64,000 nt of DNA, from assembly GCF_900106665.1 (NCBI RefSeq), contig NZ_FNNA01000001.1, forward strand, positions 1,054,001 through 1,118,000, in the 5' to 3' direction. Below the pieces are notes generated by a model. That model ran no database searches. It was not told where the DNA came from and saw only the letters and a list, made by a program, of their open reading frames with translations. The stretch is from Paracoccus sanguinis. GTDB taxonomy: Bacteria > Pseudomonadota > Alphaproteobacteria > Rhodobacterales > Rhodobacteraceae. The position numbers and the translations under genes are program-made. This document shows, in pieces, positions 25,521 through 33,611 of the stretch. Positions within the stretch are counted from its first letter, which is position 1. Each line of letters opens with the position of its first letter.

Positions 25521-27722
25521 TCAGAGAAAGCTCTGCGGATCGATGTCCACCGCCAGCCGCAGGTTCGAGGGCGCCTTCGGCGCCGCCGCCAGCCACCCGG
25601 CGATGGCCGCCTGGATCGGCGACTGCCGGGGCGCGCGGATCAGCATCCGCACGCGGTAGCGCGCCCGCACCCGCGCGATGGGCGCGGGCGCCGGGCCGAA
25701 GAGCTCGGCCCCGATCTCGCGCAGCGGCGCGGCGCGGCGGGCGAGTTCGGCGGCATAGGCCTCGACCACCGGCTGGTCGGGGTGGGACAGGATGATCCCG
25801 GCCAGCCGACTGAAGGGCGGCATCTGGGCGGCGCGACGGGCGGCGGCCTCGGCGTCCCAGAAGGCCTCGTCCTCGCCCGACAGGATGGCGCGGATCACCG
25901 GATGCTCGGGCTGGTGGGTCTGCAGCAAGGCCAGCCCCGGCCGCTCGCCGCCGCCGCCGAAGCGCCCCGCCCGCCCCGCCACCTGCCGCATGAGCTGGAA
26001 CGAACGCTCCGCCGCCCGCAGGTCCGCCCCCTGCAGCCCGAGGTCGGCGTCGATCACGCCCACCAGCGTCAGCAGCGGGAAGTTGTGGCCCTTGGCGACG
26101 ATCTGGGTGCCGATGATGATGTCGGCGCCGCCGCCGCTGATCCGGGCGATGCTCTCCTTCACCGCGCGGGCCGAGGTGAAGAGGTCCGAGGACAGCACCT
26201 CGGCCCGGGCGCCCGGAAAGCGCGCCGCGACCTCCTCGGCCAGGCGCTCGACGCCGGGACCGACGGCGGCCATCCGCCCCTCGACCCCGCAGGCCGGGCA
26301 GGCGGTGGGCACCGGCTTCGTCGCCCCGCACTGGTGGCAGACGAGGCGCTTCTGGAAGCGGTGCTCGACCATCCGCGCGTCGCAGTCGTCGCAGCCGACC
26401 TGATGGCCGCAGGCCCTGCAGGTGGTGATCGGGGCATAGCCGCGGCGGTTGAGGAACATCAGCGCCTGCTCGCCCCGCCCGATCCGCTGGTCCACCGCGG
26501 CGGCCAGCGTGGGCGAGATCCAGCTGCCCGAAGGCATCTCTTCGGCGCGCAGGTCGATCGCGGCCATCTGCGGCAGCTCCGCCTCGCCATAGCGCGCGCG
26601 CAGGTCGAGCCGGGCGTATTTTCCCGAGGCCGCGTTGACCCAGCTTTCGACCGAGGGCGTGGCCGAGGCCAGCACCACCTGCGCCTGCTCGATGCTGGCG
26701 CGCAGCACCGCCATGTCGCGGGCGTTGTAATAGACCGTCTCGTCCTGCTTGTAGGAACTGTCGTGTTCCTCATCGACCACGATCAGCCCGAGGTCGCGGA
26801 ACGGCAGGAACAGCGCCGAGCGGGCGCCGACCACCAGCCCGACCTCGCCGCGCCCGGCCATGTGCCAGAGCCGGCGGCGCTCGGTGCGGGTGATGCCCGA
26901 GTGCCACTCGCCCGGCCGGGCGCCGAAGCGCGCCTCGACCCGGTCGAGGAACTCGGCCGAGAGCGCGATTTCCGGCAGCAGCACCAGCGCCTGCCGCCCG
27001 GCCCGCAGCGTCTCGGCCACCGCCTCGAGATAGACCTCGGTCTTGCCCGAGCCGGTCACGCCCCTGAGCAACGTCGCGCCGTAGGCCCCGCCGCGCACCC
27101 CCGCGCGCAGCGCCTCGGCCGCCGCCGTCTGCGCGGGGTCGAGCGCCTTGCCCGGCAGCCCCGGGTCGAGCCGCGGATAGGGCAGGTCCACCGGCGCCGC
27201 CGTCGCGACCAGCGTGCCCGCGGCGACGAGGCCGCGCACCACCGTCGTCCCCACCCCCGCAAGCTGCGCCAGCTCGGCCGGCGCGAACCCCGCGCCCCCG
27301 TGATCGTCGAGCACCCGCAGCACGGCGGCGCGCGCGTCGGTCATCCGCGCGGGCGGCGGCCCGGCCCGGTGGATCACCCGCCGCTCGGCAGGCGGCCGGT
27401 CCAGATCGGGCGCCCGCAGCGCCATCCGCAGCATCACCGGCGGGGGCGTCAGCGTATAGTCGGCGGCGCGGTCGAGGAACTCGAGCATCCCCGCCCCCAG
27501 CGGGGCCGCGTCGATGCGGCGCTGGACGGGCCGCAGGCGCGCGGCGTCGAAATCGCCCGCCCCCGGCCCGCGGACCACGCCCATCACCCGCCGCGGCCCC
27601 AGCGGCACCACCACCAGCTCGCCCACGCTGACGCCGCCCTCGGGGGCGAGATAGTCGAGCAGCCCGACCGGCTCGGTCGTCTGCACCCCGATGCGGGCGC
27701 CCATGGGAAAGCGGTCGGTCAT
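25521..27722 (-). CDS. priA: Primosomal protein N' (replication restart helicase PriA)
   Basis: 733 aa DEXH helicase that reloads the replisome at stalled forks. N-terminal 3'-DNA-binding domain (residues 1-100), Walker A GVTGSGKTEVYLEAV near 225, DEEHDSSYKQ box, and helicase C motifs (QIVAKGHNFPLLTLVG and QVAGRAGR). The zinc-binding insert carries CxxC pairs: CRACGHQVGCDDC, CHQCG and CPACG. All parts intact. It is 53 bases upstream of the phosphatase gene. Confidence 0.97.
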   Translation of the reverse strand: MTDRFPMGARIGVQTTEPVGLLDYLAPEGGVSVGELVVVPLGPRRVMGVVRGPGAGDFDAARLRPVQRRIDAAPLGAGMLEFLDRAADYTLTPPPVMLRMALRAPDLDRPPAERRVIHRAGPPPARMTDARAAVLRVLDDHGGAGFAPAELAQLAGVGTTVVRGLVAAGTLVATAAPVDLPYPRLDPGLPGKALDPAQTAAAEALRAGVRGGAYGATLLRGVTGSGKTEVYLEAVAETLRAGRQALVLLPEIALSAEFLDRVEARFGARPGEWHSGITRTERRRLWHMAGRGEVGLVVGARSALFLPFRDLGLIVVDEEHDSSYKQDETVYYNARDMAVLRASIEQAQVVLASATPSVESWVNAASGKYARLDLRARYGEAELPQMAAIDLRAEEMPSGSWISPTLAAAVDQRIGRGEQALMFLNRRGYAPITTCRACGHQVGCDDCDARMVEHRFQKRLVCHQCGATKPVPTACPACGVEGRMAAVGPGVERLAEEVAARFPGARAEVLSSDLFTSARAVKESIARISGGGADIIIGTQIVAKGHNFPLLTLVGVIDADLGLQGADLRAAERSFQLMRQVAGRAGRFGGGGERPGLALLQTHQPEHPVIRAILSGEDEAFWDAEAAARRAAQMPPFSRLAGIILSHPDQPVVEAYAAELARRAAPLREIGAELFGPAPAPIARVRARYRVRMLIRAPRQSPIQAAIAGWLAAAPKAPSNLRLAVDIDPQSFL

Positions 27723-27918
27723 GGCGGCGATGTGGCGCGCAGGCGACGGGGCGTCAACCGGCGGGTGGGTCGGGGCGCGCGGCGCAGGCGGGTCTCTGGC
27801 GCCCTTGCGCCACGCCCAGCATAGCCTCCGGCCCTACCGCCCTCACCCCGCACGGCCACCCCACCCTTGCCGCGCCCGCGCCCCGCGCGCTATCCCCGGA
27901 CGAGTTGCAGGAGCCCGG

Positions 27919-29700
27919 ATGCCAGCCACCCCCGCCACCGGCGTCCCCCCGGGGCCGACCCGCCCGCCGCGCCCGCCGCGGACGCCCGGCCTGTTCGGCC
28001 GGCTGTGGCGGGACTACCTGCGCCCCTACTGGCCGCGCATGACGCTGGCCACGCTGCTGATGGTCATTGAGGGCTCGACGCTCGCGGTGCTCAGCTGGAT
28101 GCTCAAGCCGCTGTTCGACCGGGTGTTCGTGGGGCGCGAGACGGCGGCGATCTGGTGGGTCGGCGGGATCATCTTCGCTCTCTTCCTGATCCGCGCCATC
28201 ACCTATGTCTCGACCCGCGCCATCCTGACTTCGGTCCAGCAGGGCGTGGCCAGCCGGATGCAGACCGACCTGCTCAGCCACATCCTCACCCTCGACGGCA
28301 GCTTCTTCCAGTCGAACCCGCCCGGCGCGCTGATCGAGCGCATCCAGGGCGACACGCTCGCCATCCGCTCGATCTGGACCACCTTCATCACCGGCGCGGG
28401 GCGCGACGCCGTCTCGCTGATCGCGCTGTTCGCGGTGGCGGTGGCGACCGACCCGTGGTGGACGCTGGCGGCGCTGGTCGGCGCGCCGCTGCTGATCCTG
28501 CCCACGGCCTGGGTGCAGCGCTACATCCGCCGCAAGATGCGCGCCAACCGGGTCGCGGCCTCGGCCCGCGCCACGCGCCTCGACGAGGTGCTGCACGGCA
28601 TCGGCGCGGTGCGGCTGAACCGGATGGAGCGTTATCAGACCGAGCGCTTCGCCGGCATCGTGGCCGACATCCAGCGCTCGGAAACCAAGATGAGCGCCGT
28701 CAGCGCCACCATCCCGGCGCTGATCGACGTGGTGACGGGCCTCGGCTTCGTCGGCGTCCTCGCCCTTGGCGGCGCGCAGGTCACGAGCGGCGAGCGCACG
28801 GTGGGCGAGTTCATGTCGTTCTTCACCGCGCTCTCGCTCGCCTTCCAGCCCCTGCGGCGGCTGGGCGGGCTGGCGGGCGGCTGGCAGACGGCGGCGACCT
28901 CGCTCGAGCGGATCTACGCGATCTTCGACACCCGGCCCACGATCTTCTCGGGCCCCCGCACGGCCCCGCCCGAGGACACCACCATCCGGCTTGCGGACGT
29001 GCAGCTCGCCTATTCCGGCCATCCGGTGCTGCGCGGCCTCAGCTTCACCGCCGAGGCCGGGCAGACCACGGCGCTGGTCGGGCCGTCGGGGGCGGGCAAG
29101 TCCACCGTGTTCAACCTGCTCACCCGGATGGTCGACCCCTCGGCGGGCAGCGTCACACTGGGCGGCGTGCCGGTGGCCGAGTTCGACCTCAGCACGCTGC
29201 GCGACCAGTTCTCGACCGTCAGCCAGGACGCGGCGCTCTTTGACGAGACGCTGCGCGAGAACATCGTGCTCGGCCACGACGTCCCCGCGGCGCGGCTGCG
29301 CGCCGCCGTCACCGCCGCCCATGTCGCGGATTTCGCCGACGACCTGCCGCTCGGGCTCGACACCCCCGCCGGGCCGCGCGGCTCGGCCCTGTCGGGTGGC
29401 CAGCGCCAGCGCATCGCCATCGCCCGGGCGCTCCTGCGCGACGCCCCGGTGCTGCTGCTGGACGAGGCGACAAGCGCCCTCGATGCCGCGTCCGAGCGGC
29501 TGGTGCAGCAGGCGCTCGACCAGCTGTCGGCGGGGCGCACGACGCTGGTGATCGCGCACCGGCTCTCGACCATCCGGGCGGCCGACAAGATCGTGGTGCT
29601 CGACGCCGGGCGGGTTGTCGAACAGGGCACGCATGACCAGCTTATGGCGGCGAACGGCGCCTATGCGGCGCTGGTGCGGCTGCAATTCGGGGGCGACTGA
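27919..29700 (+). CDS. MsbA-like ABC exporter (fused membrane and ATPase domains)
   Basis: 593 aa homodimeric exporter. Start at ATG 27919, with GCAGGAG upstream, although the frame is open to 27691. About six membrane helices lie within residues 40-320. ATPase domain: Walker A GPSGAGKSTVFNLL, signature LSGGQRQRIAIARALL, Walker B VLLLDEATSALD, H-loop IAHRLSTI. Similar proteins flip lipid A or export lipids and drugs; the substrate here is not deducible. The next gene, ygfZ, begins right after its stop. Confidence 0.92.
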   Translation: MPATPATGVPPGPTRPPRPPRTPGLFGRLWRDYLRPYWPRMTLATLLMVIEGSTLAVLSWMLKPLFDRVFVGRETAAIWWVGGIIFALFLIRAITYVSTRAILTSVQQGVASRMQTDLLSHILTLDGSFFQSNPPGALIERIQGDTLAIRSIWTTFITGAGRDAVSLIALFAVAVATDPWWTLAALVGAPLLILPTAWVQRYIRRKMRANRVAASARATRLDEVLHGIGAVRLNRMERYQTERFAGIVADIQRSETKMSAVSATIPALIDVVTGLGFVGVLALGGAQVTSGERTVGEFMSFFTALSLAFQPLRRLGGLAGGWQTAATSLERIYAIFDTRPTIFSGPRTAPPEDTTIRLADVQLAYSGHPVLRGLSFTAEAGQTTALVGPSGAGKSTVFNLLTRMVDPSAGSVTLGGVPVAEFDLSTLRDQFSTVSQDAALFDETLRENIVLGHDVPAARLRAAVTAAHVADFADDLPLGLDTPAGPRGSALSGGQRQRIAIARALLRDAPVLLLDEATSALDAASERLVQQALDQLSAGRTTLVIAHRLSTIRAADKIVVLDAGRVVEQGTHDQLMAANGAYAALVRLQFGGD

Positions 29701-30444
29701 ATGCGAACCATCCTGCGCGTGACCGGCCCGGATCGCGAGCATTTCCTGCAGGGCCTCGTCACCAACGACGTGCGTCGCGCGCCGGTGTGGGCGGCGCTGC
29801 TGACCCCGCAGGGCAAGTATCTGGCGGATTTCTTCATCGTCCCGGACGGCGCGTCGCTGCTGATCGACGTGGATGCGCGGCTGGCCGACGACCTGCTGCG
29901 GCGGCTCTCGATGTACAAGCTGCGCAGCCAGGTCGAGATCGCCACGACCCCGCTCACCGTCACCCGCGGCACCGGCCCGGCACCCGAGGGCGCCATCGCC
30001 GACCCACGCCACCCCGCGCTCGGCTGGCGGCTCTATGCCGACGCCCCCGGCGACGAGGATGCGACCGACTGGGACGCCCTGCGCGTCGCCCATCTCGTCC
30101 CCGAGTCGCTGGTCGAGTTGGTCCCGAACGAGAACTACCCGCTCGAGGCGGGGTTCGAGCGTCTGCAGGGCGTCGATTTCCGCAAGGGCTGCTATGTCGG
30201 GCAGGAGGTCACGGCGCGGATGAAGCACAAGACCGAGCTGCGAAAGGGCCTCGCCCGCGTGCGGATCGAGGGCGAGGCCGCCCCCGGCACCCCGATCTTG
30301 ACCGAGGACGGGCGCGAGGCCGGTACGCTCGGCACCGTCGCGGGCACCCACGCGCTGGCCCACCTGCGCTTCGACCGCGCCCCGGCGGGCAGCACGCTCA
30401 CCGCCGGGACCGCCCGCCTCACCCCCGACGATGCCACCCCCTGA
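29701..30444 (+). CDS. ygfZ: Folate-binding protein YgfZ (Fe-S cluster/tRNA modification factor)
   Basis: 247 aa, GcvT-like fold. It helps maintain certain Fe-S enzymes such as MiaB in a folate-dependent way. The diagnostic motif KGCYVGQEVTARMKH includes the conserved cysteine. The N-terminus starts directly after the exporter stop codon with no gap. The end overlaps the dinB start by 14 bases. Confidence 0.92.
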   Translation: MRTILRVTGPDREHFLQGLVTNDVRRAPVWAALLTPQGKYLADFFIVPDGASLLIDVDARLADDLLRRLSMYKLRSQVEIATTPLTVTRGTGPAPEGAIADPRHPALGWRLYADAPGDEDATDWDALRVAHLVPESLVELVPNENYPLEAGFERLQGVDFRKGCYVGQEVTARMKHKTELRKGLARVRIEGEAAPGTPILTEDGREAGTLGTVAGTHALAHLRFDRAPAGSTLTAGTARLTPDDATP

Positions 30445-31621
30445 CCCCACGGACACCCCGCCCCCCTCGGGCGGGTCCGACTGTCCCGCGGGGGACCGGC
30501 GAGCCGACCCCTCGGGTGCGACCGCCACGCCGGGCGACCCGGCCCCGGTCCGCCGCATCCTCCACATCGACATGGACGCCTTCTACGCCTCGGTTGAGCA
30601 GCGCGACGACCCGGCGCTGCGCGGCCGCCCGGTAGCGGTGGGCGGCTCGTCCCTGCGCGGCGTGGTGGCGGCGGCGAGCTATGAGGCGCGGCCCTACGGG
30701 GTGCGCTCGGCCATGCCCTCGGTCCGCGCCGCCCGGCTCTGCCCCGACCTCGTCTTCGTCAAGCCGCGGTTCGAGGTCTACAAGGCCGTCTCGGCCCAGA
30801 TCCGCGACATCTTCGCCCGCTTCACCCCGCTGATCGAGCCGCTCTCGCTCGACGAGGCCTATCTCGACGTCACCGACCATCTCGACGGCCGCACCGCCAC
30901 CGCCATCGCCCGCGAGATCCGCGCGCTGATCCGGGCCGAGACCGGGCTGACCGCCTCGGCCGGGGTCAGCTACAACAAGTTCCTGGCCAAGCTCGCCTCG
31001 GACCAGCGCAAGCCCGACGGGCTGTTCGTGATCCCGCCCGAGGCCGGCCCGGCCTATGTCCGCACCCTGCCCGTCGCCCGTTTCTACGGCGTCGGCCCCG
31101 CCACCGCCGCGCGGATGGAACGCCACGGCATCCGTACCGGCGACGACCTGTTCCGCCAGAGCCGCGAGTTCCTCGCCGCGGCCTTCGGCAAGGCCGGTCC
31201 GTATTACTTCGACATCGCCCGCGGCATCGACCACCGCCCGGTGCGCCCGGACCGCGTGCGCAAGTCCATCGGGGCGGAGAACACCTTTTCGGCCGACATC
31301 TTCGACCTTCAGGCCGCCGCCGCGGCGCTCGCCCCGCTCGCCGCCAAGGTGTGGGGCCACGCGGCGGCGCGGGGGATCAGCGGGCGGACGGTGACGCTCA
31401 AGGCGAAATACACCGACTTCCGCATCGTCACCCGCGCCCAGGGCCTGCCCCGCCCCGTCGCGGCCGAGGCCGAGCTTCTGGCCCACGCCACGGCTCTTCT
31501 CCCGCAGGTTCTGCCCGATCCGCGCGGGGTGCGGCTTCTGGGAATCACCCTCTCAGCGCTGGGGCCAGCGGGGACTGACGAGGCTGTGGGCGACGCGGCG
31601 CAACTCGATCTCTTCGGCTGA
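30431..31621 (+). CDS. dinB: DNA polymerase IV
   Basis: Y-family translesion polymerase, 396 aa. Catalytic segments: LHIDMDAFYASVEQRDDP, SYEARPYGVRSAMP, EPLSLDEAYLDVT (the DE of the active site) and GVSYNKFLAKLASDQRKPDG. The little-finger domain ends with RGVRLLGITLSAL. The first 40 residues are a Pro/Gly/Asp-rich leader that is not part of the usual domain, so the start may be downstream; no downstream ATG with a good ribosome site is seen before the conserved RRILHIDMD. Overlaps ygfZ by 14 bases. No LexA-type box was identified. Confidence 0.95.
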   Translation: MPPPDPTDTPPPSGGSDCPAGDRRADPSGATATPGDPAPVRRILHIDMDAFYASVEQRDDPALRGRPVAVGGSSLRGVVAAASYEARPYGVRSAMPSVRAARLCPDLVFVKPRFEVYKAVSAQIRDIFARFTPLIEPLSLDEAYLDVTDHLDGRTATAIAREIRALIRAETGLTASAGVSYNKFLAKLASDQRKPDGLFVIPPEAGPAYVRTLPVARFYGVGPATAARMERHGIRTGDDLFRQSREFLAAAFGKAGPYYFDIARGIDHRPVRPDRVRKSIGAENTFSADIFDLQAAAAALAPLAAKVWGHAAARGISGRTVTLKAKYTDFRIVTRAQGLPRPVAAEAELLAHATALLPQVLPDPRGVRLLGITLSALGPAGTDEAVGDAAQLDLFG

Positions 31622-31916
31622 CTGTCGCCGACGACCCACCGGCTCGGGGGTTGAAGCGCCGCGACGCAGCAACCAAATGCCAGTTGCCGAGTTGTCAACC
31701 GCAATGCCGGTTTGCAGCGGCGTCATGGAACTGACTGATTCGTGGCTTTTCATGGGAATTGAACGGGCTTGCAGGTGCTGCATGGCGGACTTGCGGCCAA
31801 GGGGATAACGAATCGGTGCCTGTGAGCGCTAAAGCTCTGCGACACCCATTCAGGGCAAAGACAAGGGTCCGGCGACCCGGCCGCGGTTTCGCTGCGGCTC
31901 AGGACGGGAAGACTTC
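31622..31916. other. Intergenic region between dinB and the DUF6280-like gene
   Basis: About 295 bases with lower GC than the flanks. No RNA gene, clear terminator or strong promoter was recognised. Open frames on either strand here lack coding character. Confidence 0.4.
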
Positions 31917-32243
31917 ATGCGTGATTTCGTTGACGGTTCGGCATTCAATTTTGAACAGGGCCAGCGCGCCCGCAAGCTGTTCGCGGCCGTGGTGCTCGCG
32001 GCGCTGGACGACGCCATCGCGGATGACAAGAAATACGGCAACGGCGCCGAGCAGATCGCCCGCTGGGCGCGCTCGCGCGACGGGCGCGAGGTGCTGAGCT
32101 GCGCCGGGATCGACCCCAACGAGCGGGTGGTCAAGGGCCTCGTCGAGTTCGTCAGCAAGGGCGTGCGCACCTCGGTCGCGCTGTCGCGCGAGGAAAGCGA
32201 GCGCCGCATGGCCGCCGAGGCCGAAGAGGCCGAGGCCGCCTGA
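31917..32243 (+). CDS. Conserved small protein, DUF6280-like
   Basis: 108 aa, soluble, helical. Sequence core: FVDGSAFNFEQGQRARKL, FAAVVLAALDDAIADDKKYG, and AGIDPNERVVKGLVEFV; the tail is Glu/Ala-rich. From memory this matches a small family restricted to Rhodobacterales and annotated DUF6280; no function is known to me. It has its own upstream gap and a terminator right after it, so is likely monocistronic. GGGAAGACTTC precedes the ATG. Confidence 0.75.
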   Translation: MRDFVDGSAFNFEQGQRARKLFAAVVLAALDDAIADDKKYGNGAEQIARWARSRDGREVLSCAGIDPNERVVKGLVEFVSKGVRTSVALSREESERRMAAEAEEAEAA

Positions 32244-32271
32244 GCCGATCCGAAGACCTGACAGTTGCCAA

Positions 32272-32297
32272 GGGCCGCCCGTCCGGGCGGTCCTTTT
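32272..32297 (+). terminator. Terminator after the DUF6280-like gene
   Basis: Nine-bp stem GGGCCGCCC / GGGCGGTCC (one G-U pair) with a four-base loop and TTTT. Starts 28 bases after the stop codon. Confidence 0.8.
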
Positions 32298-32355
32298 CAT
32301 TTCAGCCGGAGGCTGGCCCCGAACCCGTGCCAACGCCCCGACCTGTCGGCCCGTC

Positions 32356-33075
32356 TCACTGGAAGAGATGCAGCACCAGCGGCGCGAGGATCGCGGTCAG
32401 CACCGCGTTCAGCCCCATGCCGATCCCGGCGAATGCCCCGGCCGTCGCGTTGACCTGAAACGCCCGCGCCGTGCCGATCCCGTGCGCGGCGGTGCCGACG
32501 GCCAGCCCCCGCGCCCGCCAGTCCCGCACCCCGATCAGGTTCAGGAACGGCGTCACCACCATCGCCCCGAAGATGCCGGTGCACAGCACCAGCACCGCGG
32601 CCAGCGTCGGCTGCCCGCCCAGCCGCTCGGCGATGCCGATGGCGACCGGCGCGGTCGTGGACTTGGGCGCGAGCGAGGCGAGCACGTCCGGCGTCGTCCC
32701 CAGCGCGTGCGCGATCACCAGCGCCGAGACGACCGCCACCCCCGACCCCGCCAGCAGCCCCGCCGCGATCGGCAGCACCGCGCGGCGCATCCGCGGCAGG
32801 TTGTCATACATCGGCAGCGCCAGCGCCACGGTCGCCGGCCCGAGCATGAAATGGACGAACTGCGCGCCCTCGAAATAGGTGCCGTAGTCTGTGCCGGTCA
32901 GGGTCAGCAGCGCCCCGAGCAGGATCACCGCGATCAGCACCGGATTGGCCCAGCTGGCCCGCCCGGCGCGGCGGAAACAGGCGTCGCCCACCGCATAGGC
33001 GGCCAGCGTCGCGGTCAGCCACAGCAGCGGCTCGCGCGTCAGATAGACCCAGATCAGCGCCGGATCAGCCGTCAT
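32356..33075 (-). CDS. lrgB: LrgB/CidB-family membrane protein
   Basis: 239 aa with about seven hydrophobic segments. Signature stretches: FMLGPATVALALPMYDN, LAPKSTTAPVAIGIAERLGG and GTAAHGIGTARAFQVN. The family partners LrgA/CidA and has been linked to murein hydrolase control, programmed lysis and export of small organic acids. It starts within the end of the lrgA gene (11-base overlap). Confidence 0.92.
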   Translation of the reverse strand: MTADPALIWVYLTREPLLWLTATLAAYAVGDACFRRAGRASWANPVLIAVILLGALLTLTGTDYGTYFEGAQFVHFMLGPATVALALPMYDNLPRMRRAVLPIAAGLLAGSGVAVVSALVIAHALGTTPDVLASLAPKSTTAPVAIGIAERLGGQPTLAAVLVLCTGIFGAMVVTPFLNLIGVRDWRARGLAVGTAAHGIGTARAFQVNATAGAFAGIGMGLNAVLTAILAPLVLHLFQ

Positions 33076-33433
33076 CGGTCTCTCCGGTCAGCCGCGCGAC
33101 GAGGACGAAGGCCCAGGCCCCCGCCGCCAGCGCCAGCAGCGTCGAGCCGACGATCGCCGCCCCGAGCGCCAGCCCCTGCTCGCGCAGGATCGGCAGATGG
33201 GCGATCACGCCCACCCCGGCGGGGACGAAGAACAGCGACAGGTGGCCCAGAAGCCCGGTGATCACCGCCCGCAGCCGCTCGGCCAGCCCCGGGACCAGCC
33301 GGAACGCAACGACCAGCCCGACCAGCCCGACGACCGGGCCGGGCAGCGGCAACCCCAGCCCGCGCGAGATCACCTCGCCCACAAGCTGGAACCCGAGAAC
33401 GATGGCAAGCGCGGGAACCATGCGTCCCAGCAT
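33065..33433 (-). CDS. lrgA: LrgA/CidA-family membrane protein (holin-like)
   Basis: 122 aa with four predicted helices: MVPALAIVLGFQLVGEVI, PGPVVGLVGLVVAF, LFFVPAGVGVIAHL and the C-terminal ALAAGAWAFVLVARL. The FFVPAGVGV segment is typical. I use ATG 33433 (AAGGGGCAG upstream); the frame is open to 33523 but that part is Arg-rich and not family-like. Cotranscribed with lrgB. Confidence 0.88.
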   Translation of the reverse strand: MLGRMVPALAIVLGFQLVGEVISRGLGLPLPGPVVGLVGLVVAFRLVPGLAERLRAVITGLLGHLSLFFVPAGVGVIAHLPILREQGLALGAAIVGSTLLALAAGAWAFVLVARLTGETDDG

Positions 33434-33611
33434 CTGCCCCTTGGCCCGGAAAGAAAAGCCGCGCCGCGAGCGCGTTTCGCATTCCGGAAAGCCGCGACGG
33501 GTTGTGGATAACCCCTCCACCAACCCCTACATCTTGCGCCCGCCGTTGACTCATCGCCCCGCCCGCCCGACACTGGCCGGGACGAATCCCGCCCCGCGCC
33601 CAGGACCCCCG

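Noticed and set aside
31553..31783. Minus-strand frame near the end of dinB
   Set aside because: Overlaps dinB antisense and shows no coding character.
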